The position numbers were made by a program, and so were the translations under genes. 56,657 bases of DNA from Microbacterium sp. p3-SID336 (lineage in GTDB: Bacteria; Actinomycetota; Actinomycetes; Actinomycetales; Microbacteriaceae): NCBI RefSeq assembly GCF_025143365.1, contig NZ_JALXPE010000024.1, positions 1-56,657 on the forward strand. The letters are read 5' to 3'. The notes below the pieces were generated by a model, which saw only the letters and a list, made by a program, of their open reading frames with translations, was not told the origin of the DNA and ran no database searches. How positions within the stretch are numbered: the first letter of the stretch is position 1; every line of letters starts with the position of its first letter. Positions 9,901-17,122 of this stretch are shown here, piece by piece.

Positions 9901-10627
9901 TGGTGCCAGTGACCGCAGAGCCGTACGCCCACCCCATGCGGTAGCCGTGCGTCGCCCGCTGCGAGAAGACGACGTTGTATAGTCCGGTCTGGCCGGTGAG
10001 GTTGCTCGTCGTGCCGCCCGTTCCAGAGGAGAACACCGGGAATCCGAACTCCCAGCTGTTCACGAGATGTTGGGCACCGAACGTCCACACCCACCGGTCA
10101 CGGTCCTTCAGATGGATGCGGAGGTTCAGGTAGTTGGATCCCTCAGCATTCGTCGCACGCTGCACGCGAATTCCGTCCGTCAAAGCGTCGACGCGCCTGC
10201 CGTAGATGAGCGCGTCCACCGTCTTCGCGGGAAGCTCCGCCGGCGCGAACGCCGCCGGTCCGGTGGGCGTGTTCGCCACCGCCTCCGGGGTGCCGAGGCC
10301 GTTGTAGCCTTCCTTCCAGCCCTCGCGGCCGCGGCCGACGAGTACCCACCCGCCGCCGTCGGTCGTCTGGTCGCAGTAGAACTGCTGCGGATACACCAGC
10401 CCCGGAGTGACCAGCCAGTACACGCCGTTCGTCGCGGCCGGGTTGTTCTGCTTGATCTCCCAGCACGACGCCGCCGCCGTCTCCTGCGTCTTGCCGTCGG
10501 GCCCCGTCGCCGCGGATGCCGAGAGATTCGGCACCAGCAGAGACCCCATCACGGCGAGTGCGGCGACCGCCGCCCCCGCGATCGCGCGCGCTCTGCGCCC
10601 GGGCGATCTCACTCCTACAACACTCAT
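6929..10627 (-). CDS. Large secreted protein: fibrinogen-like domain, propeller-like core, FN3 and duplicated C-terminal module
   Basis: This 1232-residue exoprotein starts at ATG 10627 behind AGAAGGAAA. A signal peptide covers residues 1-40 (twin Arg, hydrophobic core, SASAA). Residues 55 to about 230 resemble a fibrinogen C-terminal domain: a Cys-initiated start (SCWEIKQNN), FYCDQTTDGGGWVLVGR, and later W/G-rich blocks. Residues of about 240-700 hold repeated VFVGGNF-like and LAIGGQF-like units, suggesting a beta-propeller. An FN3-like domain (about 706-797), a module beginning SWSWRYSSDVLP (about 800-962), a second FN3 (about 965-1065), and a second copy of the module (about 1072-1232) follow. 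The modules look like beta-sandwich binding domains. I find no enzyme motif; surface adhesion or glycan binding is an inference. Confidence 0.85.
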   Translation of the reverse strand: MSVVGVRSPGRRARAIAGAAVAALAVMGSLLVPNLSASAATGPDGKTQETAAASCWEIKQNNPAATNGVYWLVTPGLVYPQQFYCDQTTDGGGWVLVGRGREGWKEGYNGLGTPEAVANTPTGPAAFAPAELPAKTVDALIYGRRVDALTDGIRVQRATNAEGSNYLNLRIHLKDRDRWVWTFGAQHLVNSWEFGFPVFSSGTGGTTSNLTGQTGLYNVVFSQRATHGYRMGWAYGSAVTGTTDASSYLWAPTGQGYATPFTQVYLRPRLLLSDMDFGTVPTTGTPASTLPAIPNTYASKTAWGVSGLANGLTNENNVEVADFGEVAGKVFVGGNFQFVQQTKDGVGQVEQPFLAAFDVKTGEWISTFRPKLDAQVKSIQALPDGRLAIGGQFSTVNGTAQPGLAILDPATGQLSGWQVKAEHRATGATPYIKDLDVQNGYLYVAGAMTHLTSVSATPTTGSAWNGGRIVLATGKPDTNWNANLNGTAAAVDANAQGDRAYFSGYFKMKSTTSTPSAAAIQTTAGAPLVSPLWVPKFSKATINADGTYSGNIWQLGVVEVGGRVWLGGSEHSMVSYDRNTFERLSGSITRSGGDLQTVETNGSVVIGGCHCGDYVYHDSYSFSTVQDGWTEADKINLMGAWDVKTGKYIPDWSPAVEARAGYGAWGTFFDSTGTLWVGGDFNRSQLSTGSEQWSGGFVRFAPRDAVAPSTPGAITSTPNADGVTTTLSWGASTDAAKVTYEVLRGNRVIATTTSTSYVVPVSSTATDYFVRARDVVGNRSASTAAFTVAPASSTALTMVANGDTWSWRYSSDVLPTNWNATGFDASSWATGKGLFARGVSGAGTNIDPTNLATKPLSAQFRKSFTVDDPTTVVDGKVSVVANDGAVVYLNGVELGRVRMPTGTIGQNTLATTAVSNATAVGSRAVFTVPAGVLVQGTNVLAASIHANYRTTTDLSFDLAFTAERGTAPAPAPNAVTGLTATPSATSVALRWTAPSSGTAPATYVITRNGVKVGTVTAPTTSFTDTGLTASTAYTYTVSAVAAAGTSSTPVSVSTTTTAVAPVGPPVSVPAGSSWSWRYSADVLPTTWNTTGFDASSWATGAAVLGRGTTVATNIDPTNLATKPLSAQFRKTFTVTSASTVKDGTVSVIADDGVVLYLNGVELDRANLPTGTITQNTYATAAPRSTTAAGAKVTFQVPAKLLVEGTNVLAASVHANYRTTPDLSFDLVLTMPR
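6932..7412 (-). repeat. C-terminal module copy 2 of the exoprotein (intragenic repeat)
   Basis: This roughly 480-base segment is a diverged direct repeat of 7737-8220 within the same gene. Shared stretches encode SWSWRYS, FDASSWATG, NIDPTNLATKPLSAQFRK, VYLNGVEL and NVLAAS-HANYRTT. It shows an internal duplication of a whole domain. Confidence 0.85.
7737..8220 (-). repeat. C-terminal module copy 1 of the exoprotein (intragenic repeat)
   Basis: This is the partner of the 6932-7412 repeat, separated from it by an FN3-like domain. The copies are clearly homologous at DNA level but not identical, so the duplication is not recent. Confidence 0.85.
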
Positions 10628-10671
10628 CGGTTTCCTTCTGGCTTCTGTCGCCAGGCCCGAATGTCCCCGAT

Positions 10672-10688
10672 GCTCGCACAGTGCGAGC
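10672..10688. promoter_or_regulatory. Perfect 17-bp palindrome, candidate operator
   Basis: GCTCGCAC-A-GTGCGAGC is a perfect 8-1-8 inverted repeat, 44 bases upstream of the exoprotein start codon. The position suits an operator over or just after the promoter. The binding protein is unknown. Confidence 0.5.
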
Positions 10689-10885
10689 GGGCGGCTTCTG
10701 GTCCTGCCGACGCGAATGAACACATCCGAACACCCCGAAGCCCCACCTGCACGACTGCCCCAGCACCCGTGCGATCCGCCCACCCCTGGGCAGACATCCC
10801 CAGAATGTCCCTGCACGAGAGACGCACTCCAGGGCAGTTCATTACGCGAAAGCGCGAAATCGCCCGATGCCGCGTGCGGGCACGT

Positions 10886-10936
10886 CGACGGGGCGCCGCC
10901 GCGACTGTCGTGCAGTCCGCGGGCGACGCCCCGTCG
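10886..10936 (-). terminator. Probable terminator of the sugar ABC operon
   Basis: CGACGGGGCG (10886-10895) pairs with CGCCCCGTCG (10927-10936), 15 bases past the last operon gene. The 31-base loop is long and there is no clear T run, so it may act in RNA stability rather than termination. Confidence 0.45.
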
Positions 10937-10950
10937 TGGTGGTGCGGTGT

Positions 10951-11913
10951 CTAGCCCTTCGTGGAGCCCGCCAGCAGCCCTCGCACGAAGTAGCGCTGCA
11001 GAGCGAAGAACACGATCAGCGGCACGATGATCGATACGAAGGCTCCTGCCGTGAGCAGGTACCAGTCGTTGCCGCGTGTTCCGGTGATCTCGGCCAGCAG
11101 CTTCGTGATCGGCGCGGCGGCACCGTCGGCGAACACGAGGGCCACGAGCAGGTCGTTCCACACCCACAGGAACTGGAAGATCGCGACCGAGGCGATCGCC
11201 GGCATGGTCAGCGGCAGCACGATCCGGAAGAAGATCTGCCCCCGTGAGGCGCCGTCGACCCTGGCCGCCTCGATGATCTCCCCCGGGATCTCGGACATGA
11301 AGTTGTGCAGCAGGTAGATGGCCAGCGGCAGCGCGAACATGGAGTGCGCGATCCACACCTGCGCGTAGCCGTCCGAGGCACCGAGCGGCAGCGTGACCTG
11401 CAGTCCGAAGAGGTTCAGGCCGCGGGAGAACGAGCTCAGCAGCGGCACGAGCGCCATCTGGATAGGCACGATCTGCAGCGCGAACACGAAGATGAACAGC
11501 GCGTTGCGCCCCTTGAAGTCGATCCACGCGAAGGCGTAGGCCGCCATCGCCGCGATCATCAGCGGGACCACGGTCGCCGGGATGGTGATCGCGATGGAGT
11601 TGATGAACGACTCCAGGATCGTGAGCTGCGTGGTGCCCGACTGCAGCACGTCCACGTAGTTCTCGAGCGTCACCTGCGGGTCGGTGAAGAACGTCCACCA
11701 GCCCGTCGACTGGATGTCGTCGCGCGGGCGGAACGAGGAGATGAACAGTCCCAGCGTCGGAATCGTCCACAGGAACGCGATGAGGATGGAAGCGATCGAC
11801 GCCCACGGCCGGGAGAGTCGCTTGCGTGCACGTCCGGCCGCGGCGTCGAACCCGCCACCGGTCGTGATCGCGCGGGTGCTGGCCGGGGTCTCGGTCTTCA
11901 CGGTGTCGGTCAT
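10951..11913 (-). CDS. Sugar ABC transporter permease (MalG/CUT1 type)
   Basis: This 320-residue inner-membrane permease has six predicted helices. The ATPase-contact EAA loop reads EAARVDGASRGQIFFRIVLP near residue 230. It starts at ATG 11913, overlapping the stop codon of the upstream permease as ATGA, which implies translational coupling. The sequence and the long cytoplasmic N-terminus recall the AglG branch of alpha-glucoside importers. The operon has no ATPase gene, so a shared MsiK-type ATPase elsewhere in the genome is expected. Confidence 0.88.
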   Translation of the reverse strand: MTDTVKTETPASTRAITTGGGFDAAAGRARKRLSRPWASIASILIAFLWTIPTLGLFISSFRPRDDIQSTGWWTFFTDPQVTLENYVDVLQSGTTQLTILESFINSIAITIPATVVPLMIAAMAAYAFAWIDFKGRNALFIFVFALQIVPIQMALVPLLSSFSRGLNLFGLQVTLPLGASDGYAQVWIAHSMFALPLAIYLLHNFMSEIPGEIIEAARVDGASRGQIFFRIVLPLTMPAIASVAIFQFLWVWNDLLVALVFADGAAAPITKLLAEITGTRGNDWYLLTAGAFVSIIVPLIVFFALQRYFVRGLLAGSTKG

Positions 11914-13049
11914 CGGATCTCCCGCTGCTTCTTGATCTGGCGCGCGTTGTAGATCACGATCGGCAGCACCAGGATGAACAGGATGACGGAGAGCGCGGCG
12001 CTGCGGCCGGCCTCGAACTTCGAGAACTGCGTGTACATCTCGTTCGCGAGCGTCGACGTGCCGTAGTTGCCGGCGGTCATCGTCCGCACGATGTCGAACA
12101 CCTTCAGCGAGGCGATCGAGATCGTGGTCAGCACGACGATGAGAGCGGGCCGGATCGCGGGAACCGTCACCGAGATGAAGCGCTGCCAGGCGTTGGCGCC
12201 GTCGAGCTCCGCCGCCTCCAGCAGTTCGGTCGGCACGCCCTTGATGGAGGCCGAGAGCACCACCATCGCGAAACCGGTCTGCACCCAGATCAGCACCACG
12301 ATCAGGAACAGGTTGTTCCACGGCTCATTCAGCAGCCACTGCTGCGGCGTGCCGCCGAACCAGACCAGGATCTGGTTCAGCAGACCGATCTGCTCATACT
12401 GCGGGCCGCGGTACTCGTACACGAAGCGCCAGATGATGCTCGCGCCGACGAACGAGATCGCCATCGGCATGAACACCAGGACCTTGTAGATCTTCTCGCC
12501 GCGGGTGCGGTCGATGAACACCGCGTACGCGAGGCCCACGATGGTCGACACGGTCGGCACCAGCAGCACCCAGATGATCGTGTTGATCACGGCGGTGATG
12601 CCGTCTGACTGCGTGAAGATCCACAAGTAGTTCGACAGGCCGACGAACTCCTTGCCGGAGGAGTTCCAGAACGAGGAGTACATCGTCTGGATCGACGGGA
12701 GGACCAGGCCGACGAGCAGCAGCAGCAGCGCGGGCGCCATGAAGGCGACGAGCTGGATCAGATAGCCCGCCCCGTCGCGGGAGCGGTAGTCCAGGAAGAA
12801 GAAGAGGGCGCCGACGAGGACGGCCACCCCCATCGCCCAGTAGTAGGAGTTGAAGAACCACATCACGGCGAGCGGGATGAGCAGACACATCGCCAGCCGG
12901 ATGCCGGTGTAGAGCGGCCCCCGTCGTGGAGCGATGTCCACGAGGAGCAGGATGATCGCCACCACCACCGCGAACGCGATGACCACGGCGACCGCCTGCA
13001 GGATCGGCGGGAGCGAGCCGATCCACTGGAAGAAAACTGTCGCGTTCAC
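11910..13049 (-). CDS. Sugar ABC transporter permease (MalF/CUT1 type)
   Basis: This 379-residue permease begins at GTG 13049 behind AGAAGGGGAA. It has the EAA loop EAAELDGANAWQRFISVTVP. It carries two to three extra hydrophobic segments before the core transport domain (within residues 17-90), which is longer than a standard MalF core and similar to AglF-type permeases. It forms the translocation channel with the next permease and receives sugar from the lipoprotein encoded upstream. The substrate is inferred to be a small oligosaccharide. Confidence 0.87.
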   Translation of the reverse strand: MNATVFFQWIGSLPPILQAVAVVIAFAVVVAIILLLVDIAPRRGPLYTGIRLAMCLLIPLAVMWFFNSYYWAMGVAVLVGALFFFLDYRSRDGAGYLIQLVAFMAPALLLLLVGLVLPSIQTMYSSFWNSSGKEFVGLSNYLWIFTQSDGITAVINTIIWVLLVPTVSTIVGLAYAVFIDRTRGEKIYKVLVFMPMAISFVGASIIWRFVYEYRGPQYEQIGLLNQILVWFGGTPQQWLLNEPWNNLFLIVVLIWVQTGFAMVVLSASIKGVPTELLEAAELDGANAWQRFISVTVPAIRPALIVVLTTISIASLKVFDIVRTMTAGNYGTSTLANEMYTQFSKFEAGRSAALSVILFILVLPIVIYNARQIKKQREIR

Positions 13050-13114
13050 GGATTCCCCTTCTTCACGCGGACGGATCGTCGGCGTCGCACCTCACTGTGC
13101 GCCGCCGCGGGTGC

Positions 13115-13147
13115 AGAGGGGCCGCCCCTGGTCGGAGCGGCCCCTCT
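13115..13147 (-). terminator. Intercistronic hairpin after the sugar-binding protein gene
   Basis: An 11-bp perfect stem (13115-13125 with 13137-13147) with an 11-base loop lies 7 bases past the binding-protein stop codon. It has no T run. Such hairpins often stabilise the 5' mRNA segment, so that binding protein is made in excess over permeases. Confidence 0.55.
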
Positions 13148-13154
13148 CCCCGGA

Positions 13155-14471
13155 TCAGCTGGCGGGCCAGCCGGTCTCGATCTGCGTGAGCACCTCGTCC
13201 GTGGAGGTGCCGTTGACCCAGGCGACCATGCCCTTCCAGAAGGTTCCGGCACCGACGGCACCGGGCATCAGGTCGGACGCGTCGAAGCGGAAGGTCGTCT
13301 CCGGGTCCTGCAGGATCTTGATGGTCTCCTGCAGGATCGGGTCCTTCGCGTTCTCCGGGTCGAGGCCGTTGTTGGCCGAGGTGACGCCGCCGAGGCTCAC
13401 GCGGCTGTTCGCCCACTCCGGGCTGGACAGGTAGGCGAGCACCTTCTGCGTCGCCTCGGAGTCGCTGAACGCACCCACGATCTCACCGGCGCCGGTGACC
13501 GCGGTGTCGTCCTCGGACTCGCCGGGGAGCATGAACGCCCACACGTCGCCGTCCTCGGCGATGGTGGTGCCCTCCGGGTAGAAGCCCGAGAGGAAGGACG
13601 CCTGGTGCGTGAGCGCGCACTCGCCGGCGGCGAGCGCGGGCGCGACATCGCCGAACGCGGTCGAGTTGATCGAGCGGACGTCACCGAATCCGGCGTTGAC
13701 GTTGGCCGGGTTGAGCAGGATCGCGCCCACCGAGTCGAAGGCCTGCTTGATCTGCGGGTCGGTGAACTTCACCTCGTTGGTGACCCACTGGTCGTAGACG
13801 TCGGGACCGGACTGCCGCAGCACGTAGTCCTCGACCCAGTCCGTGCCGGGCCAGCCGGTCGCGGTGCCGGACTCGAAGCCCGCGCACCAGGCGGGCGTGC
13901 CCGTGGCGGCCTGGATGGTCTCGGTCAGTGCCGTCATCTCGTCGAGGGTCTTGGGCACCTCGACACCCCACTCGGCGAACTTCGCCGGCGAGTACCAGAT
14001 CCAGCCCTTGACGTTGGCCATCAGCGGCGCGCCGTAGAAGGTGCCGTCGACCGTGCCGTAGTTGACCCAGTCCTCGGTCCAGTACTCGTTGGCGTTCTTC
14101 TCGACCTCCTCGGGCGCAGGCTTGAGGAAGTCCCGCTTGGCGAAGTCCGCGAACAGGCCCGGCTGGGGGAAGATCGCGATGTCCGGCGGGTTGCCGCCCT
14201 GGGCGCGCGTGCCGAGCTGCGTCTCGAAGTCCTGGCTGCCCTCGTACTTGATCGTGATGCCGTTCTCGTCGGCCCAGTCCTTCCAGGACTCCTGGAGGAG
14301 TTCGGCCTCCGCGTCGACGATGGTCCCGTAGATCGTGACGGTGGCGTCGTCGCCTCCGCCGCCGCCGGTACTGGGCGCACCGCCCGGAGCCCCGCAGCCG
14401 GCGAGCGCGATGCCCGCGACACCCATCAGGGCGAGCGGCACGACGAGCCGGGAACGCTGTGACAGAGCCAT
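13155..14471 (-). CDS. Sugar ABC transporter substrate-binding lipoprotein
   Basis: This 438-residue protein starts at ATG 14471 behind AGGAGA. Its lipoprotein signal ends in the lipobox IALAGC (Cys about residue 26) and is followed by a Gly/Ser linker. The body is a family 1 extracellular solute-binding protein; IAIFPQPGLFADFAKRDFLKP is a block I associate with AglE-type alpha-glucoside binders. It would sit on the outer face of the membrane and feed the two permeases. It is the first gene of the operon and faces the LacI gene across about 285 bases with operator palindromes. An alpha-glucoside ligand is a guess from similarity. Confidence 0.86.
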   Translation of the reverse strand: MALSQRSRLVVPLALMGVAGIALAGCGAPGGAPSTGGGGGDDATVTIYGTIVDAEAELLQESWKDWADENGITIKYEGSQDFETQLGTRAQGGNPPDIAIFPQPGLFADFAKRDFLKPAPEEVEKNANEYWTEDWVNYGTVDGTFYGAPLMANVKGWIWYSPAKFAEWGVEVPKTLDEMTALTETIQAATGTPAWCAGFESGTATGWPGTDWVEDYVLRQSGPDVYDQWVTNEVKFTDPQIKQAFDSVGAILLNPANVNAGFGDVRSINSTAFGDVAPALAAGECALTHQASFLSGFYPEGTTIAEDGDVWAFMLPGESEDDTAVTGAGEIVGAFSDSEATQKVLAYLSSPEWANSRVSLGGVTSANNGLDPENAKDPILQETIKILQDPETTFRFDASDLMPGAVGAGTFWKGMVAWVNGTSTDEVLTQIETGWPAS

Positions 14472-14532
14472 GTGAATTCTCCTCTTCGAGTACAGGGTCC
14501 CGTGCGTGCGACGCCACCCCCGGCATCGATCG

Positions 14533-14544
14533 GGAACCGATTCC
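14533..14544. promoter_or_regulatory. LacI-type operator-like site, imperfect
   Basis: GGAACCGATTCC is the same dyad as the site at 14657 with one changed half-site base. It lies about 60 bases upstream of the binding-protein start codon, suiting repression of that operon. Confidence 0.55.
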
Positions 14545-14630
14545 AGGCCAACATACTGGGGCCTCGCGCCCCGCACAACACAGAAGGGTCACAAGCTCAC
14601 AACCTTTCGGGGCGAGCGACGTGCCGCGGA

Positions 14631-14644
14631 TGGGAGCGCTCCCT
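14631..14644. promoter_or_regulatory. LacI-type operator, CebR-like
   Basis: TGGGAGCGCTCCCT matches 13 of 14 positions of the TGGGAGCGCTCCCA site known for CebR/CelR regulators of cello-oligosaccharide uptake in actinobacteria. It lies in the divergent region between the importer and the LacI gene. Confidence 0.65.
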
Positions 14645-14656
14645 CGTCAATCGTAT

Positions 14657-14668
14657 GGAACCGGTTCC
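14657..14668. promoter_or_regulatory. LacI-type operator, perfect palindrome
   Basis: GGAACCGGTTCC is a perfect 12-bp palindrome with the central CG typical of LacI-family operators. It is about 90 bases upstream of the LacI gene and suggests autoregulation. Confidence 0.65.
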
Positions 14669-14756
14669 TTTTCCGCTGCCGAGCCGCTACGCTGTCTCCC
14701 GGCGAGCGCGCCGCCGCCATCCCCACACCGCCGTGGACCCTGGTCGAGGAGGACCG

Positions 14757-15761
14757 ATGAGCACGATCGCGGATGTCGCGTCGCGTGCCGGGGTGTCGAA
14801 GGCGACAGCCAGCCGGGCCCTGAGCGGGCGTGGCTACGTCTCCGAGGACACCAGGCGCCGAGTGGCCGATGCCGCCGCCGACCTCGCGTACGTCGCGCAC
14901 TCCTCCGCCACCAGCCTCGCCACCGGGCGCACGCAGACGGTCGGGCTGGTGATGCCCCCCGTCGACCGCTGGTTCTTCGCCGAACTGCTCGCCGGCGTGC
15001 AGGAGTCGCTCCTCGCCCTCGACTACGACCTCTCCCTCTACGGCGTGCCCGAGGGCTCGCAGACCAGGGAGCGTCTGTTCGAGAGCGTGCTGCCCGGTCG
15101 ACGGTTCGACGGCATCATCGCCGTGGGGATCCAGCCCAGCGCCCGGGAGCTCGAGCGCCTGCAGCGCACCGGGCTCCCCCTCGTGAGCGTCGGGCCGTAC
15201 AGCGAGGGATCCAGTGCGGTGTCCATCGACGATGTGGACGCCGCACGGATCGCCACCGAGCACCTGATCGACCTCGGGCACACGGACATCGTCTTCATGG
15301 GCGGGGCCACGGACTCCGGGGAGGCGAGCTTCGGCGCCACCCGCCGCGCGGAGGGATACCGGGACGCCCTCGCTGCGGCGGGGTTGTCGTCGCATGAACG
15401 TGTCATCGGCGCCGCCCCCAGCATGCCGGGCGGCTACACCGCGGCGGCGGGACTGCTCGGCGACCGCCGCCACCGGCCGACCGCGATCGTCGGCGTCTGC
15501 GACGAGGCCGCGATCGGCGCCGTGATCGCCGCGCGGCGCCTGGGCATCGCCGTGCCGACCGAGCTCAGCGTGGTGGGCATCGACGACCACGAGCACGCCG
15601 ACATGTTCGCCCTCACGACGATCGGCCAGTCGCCGCGGGAGCAGGGGCACGAGGCCGTGCGGCTGCTCACCCGCCGGATGGAGGAGCCGGACGCGCCGAT
15701 CGAGCATGTGTCAGCGGCCTCGACGCTCGTCGTGCGCAGCTCCACGGCCGCGCCGCGCTGA
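14757..15761 (+). CDS. LacI family transcriptional regulator
   Basis: This 334-residue repressor starts at ATG 14757 behind GAGGAGGA. The N-terminal LacI helix-turn-helix (residues 1-30, IADVASRAGVSKATASRALS) and hinge region precede a periplasmic-binding-protein-like sensor domain. The late block ELSVVGIDDHEHADMFALTT is characteristic of the family. It is divergent from the sugar ABC operon and three dyads lie between them, so it probably represses that operon, and itself, until the imported sugar binds. One operator resembles CebR sites, while the transporter looks more like an alpha-glucoside system, so the effector is uncertain. Confidence 0.9.
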   Translation: MSTIADVASRAGVSKATASRALSGRGYVSEDTRRRVADAAADLAYVAHSSATSLATGRTQTVGLVMPPVDRWFFAELLAGVQESLLALDYDLSLYGVPEGSQTRERLFESVLPGRRFDGIIAVGIQPSARELERLQRTGLPLVSVGPYSEGSSAVSIDDVDAARIATEHLIDLGHTDIVFMGGATDSGEASFGATRRAEGYRDALAAAGLSSHERVIGAAPSMPGGYTAAAGLLGDRRHRPTAIVGVCDEAAIGAVIAARRLGIAVPTELSVVGIDDHEHADMFALTTIGQSPREQGHEAVRLLTRRMEEPDAPIEHVSAASTLVVRSSTAAPR

Positions 15762-15850
15762 GCGCGCCCGATGCGCTCCGGCGTCTCCCGCCTCCGGATG
15801 CACGAAGGCCCGGCTGCACGGAGGTCGGGTGCACGAAGGGCCGGGACGCA

Positions 15851-15881
15851 CGAAGGCCCCGGGCGGAACCCGGGGCCTTCG
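15851..15881. terminator. Bidirectional terminator between lacI and rplL
   Basis: A perfect 13-bp stem (15851-15863 with 15869-15881) closes a 5-base loop between the convergent lacI-type and rplL genes. The preceding 50 bases hold partial repeats of its arm (GCACGAAGGCC-like at about 15798, 15831 and 15849). Confidence 0.8.
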
Positions 15882-15903
15882 CAGAAGCGCTGGTGCGCTG
15901 GAA

Positions 15904-16287
15904 TTACTTGAGGGTGACGGTCGCGCCGGCCTCTTCCAGAGCAGCCTTGGCCTTCTCGGCCGTCTCCTTGTTGGCGCCCTCGAGGACGGCCTTCGGAGCA
16001 CCGTCGACGACGGCCTTGGCCTCGCCGAGGCCGAGCGAGGTGAGCTCGCGGACAGCCTTGATGACCTGGATCTTCTTGTCGCCAGCAGCCTCGAGGATGA
16101 CGTCGAAGGAGTCCTTCTCCTCCTCGGCCGCGGCCTCGCCTGCGCCGCCAGCAGCACCGGCGACGGCGACGGGGGCAGCAGCGGTGACCTCGAACTTCTC
16201 CTCGAACGCCTTCACGAACTCGTTGAGCTCGATGAGGGTCAGGCCGGCGAACTGCTCGAGCAGCTCCTCGGTGGAAAGCTTCGCCAT
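15904..16287 (-). CDS. rplL: 50S ribosomal protein L7/L12
   Basis: This 127-residue protein has the L7/L12 layout: an N-terminal dimerisation helix ([18 protein letters not shown]), an Ala/Gly/Glu-rich hinge (about 38-58), and a C-terminal factor-binding domain with [21 protein letters not shown]. It forms the ribosomal stalk with L10 and recruits translation GTPases. ATG 16287 follows AGGAGAT. It is 48 bases downstream of rplJ in the standard rplJL operon. Confidence 0.98.
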   Translation of the reverse strand: MAKLSTEELLEQFAGLTLIELNEFVKAFEEKFEVTAAAPVAVAGAAGGAGEAAAEEEKDSFDVILEAAGDKKIQVIKAVRELTSLGLGEAKAVVDGAPKAVLEGANKETAEKAKAALEEAGATVTLK

Positions 16288-16335
16288 GATGTATCTCCTA
16301 GATAGATGGGGTTGTTGTACGAGAACGTCGGACGC

Positions 16336-16824
16336 TTACGCGGCCTCGGCGGTCTCGAGCTTTTCGCGAAGCGCATCGATGGTGGCGGCAGCCTTGCCCA
16401 TCGTCGCCTTCATCATTCCCGCGGCCTTCGCCAGCAGAACCTCGCGGCTCTCGAGCGAGGCGTACGTGTTGACCTCGTCGGCGGTGAGGGCCTTGCCCTC
16501 GAAGATGCCCGACTTGATCACGAGAAGCGGGTTGGCCTTGGCGAAGTCACGCAGAGCCTTGGCGGTGGCGACGAAGTCACCGTGCACGAACGCGACAGCC
16601 GACGGCCCCTTGAGGTCCTCGTCCAGCGCGGAGATGCCGGCCTTGTTGGCGGCGATCTTGGTCAGCGTGTTCTTCACCACGGCATACTCAGCGTCCTGAC
16701 GGATGCTGTTGCGCAGCTGCTTGAGCTGGGCAACCGTCAGACCGCGGTACTCGGTCAGCAGGACGGCGTTCGAGTTCTCGAATGACTTCGTGAGCTCGTT
16801 GACCGATGCATCCTTCTGCGCCAT
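16336..16824 (-). CDS. rplJ: 50S ribosomal protein L10
   Basis: This 162-residue protein begins MAQKDASVNELTKSFENSNA and matches L10, with the ribosome-binding N-terminal domain (LTEYRGLTVAQLKQLRNSIR) and a C-terminal helix that carries L7/L12 dimers. ATG 16824 was chosen by family start; the frame stays open upstream through the leader without protein-like sequence. L10 usually represses its own mRNA by binding the leader, and a leader with an attenuator hairpin is present here. Confidence 0.97.
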   Translation of the reverse strand: MAQKDASVNELTKSFENSNAVLLTEYRGLTVAQLKQLRNSIRQDAEYAVVKNTLTKIAANKAGISALDEDLKGPSAVAFVHGDFVATAKALRDFAKANPLLVIKSGIFEGKALTADEVNTYASLESREVLLAKAAGMMKATMGKAAATIDALREKLETAEAA

Positions 16825-16849
16825 GGTCACTCCTTGGTGTGTACGAGGC

Positions 16850-17000
16850 GCCGCACGGTGGTGGGGCGCCGGCCTCCGACCCCCTGCAAAAGAAAAGAGC
16901 TCCGGCGCAAGCGCACGGAGCTCGGAAGTTCGTGACACCTGCGCGGGCCCCTGCGATGCAGAGCTTCGATCGCTGCGTGCTGACGCACACGACGATGACC
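16850..17000 (-). ncRNA. L10 leader of the rplJL operon (approximate limits)
   Basis: The roughly 200 bases upstream of rplJ are non-coding and rich in pairing segments, ending in a terminator-like hairpin (16888-16923). The position and form fit the L10 autoregulatory leader known from many bacteria. Limits are approximate because I could not fold it. Confidence 0.55.
16888..16923 (-). terminator. Transcription attenuator in the rplJ leader
   Basis: On the minus strand GAGCTCCG pairs with CGGAGCTC (16923-16916 with 16904-16897) around a GC-rich inner stem, and TTTTCTTTTG follows directly. This is a textbook intrinsic terminator, about 65 bases before the rplJ start codon, so it should act as an attenuator. 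Confidence 0.8.
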
Positions 17001-17122
17001 AGCGGTCTTCGGTTACCGCTACTCTACCCCAGCCCCGGGCCTGCCCCAAATCGCCGGCGCCACGGGTACAGAGGCGGCGTGTACAGGGTGGCAGGGTCCC
17101 CACCCGGGGTTAGGGTTCTCAG

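Larger units (their letters stand above)
10628..10950. other. 323-base intergenic region upstream of the exoprotein gene
   Basis: No gene is apparent here. It holds a likely terminator of the sugar-importer operon (10886-10936) and a perfect 17-bp palindrome (10672-10688) close to the exoprotein start. I could not place a convincing -35/-10 pair. Confidence 0.6.
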
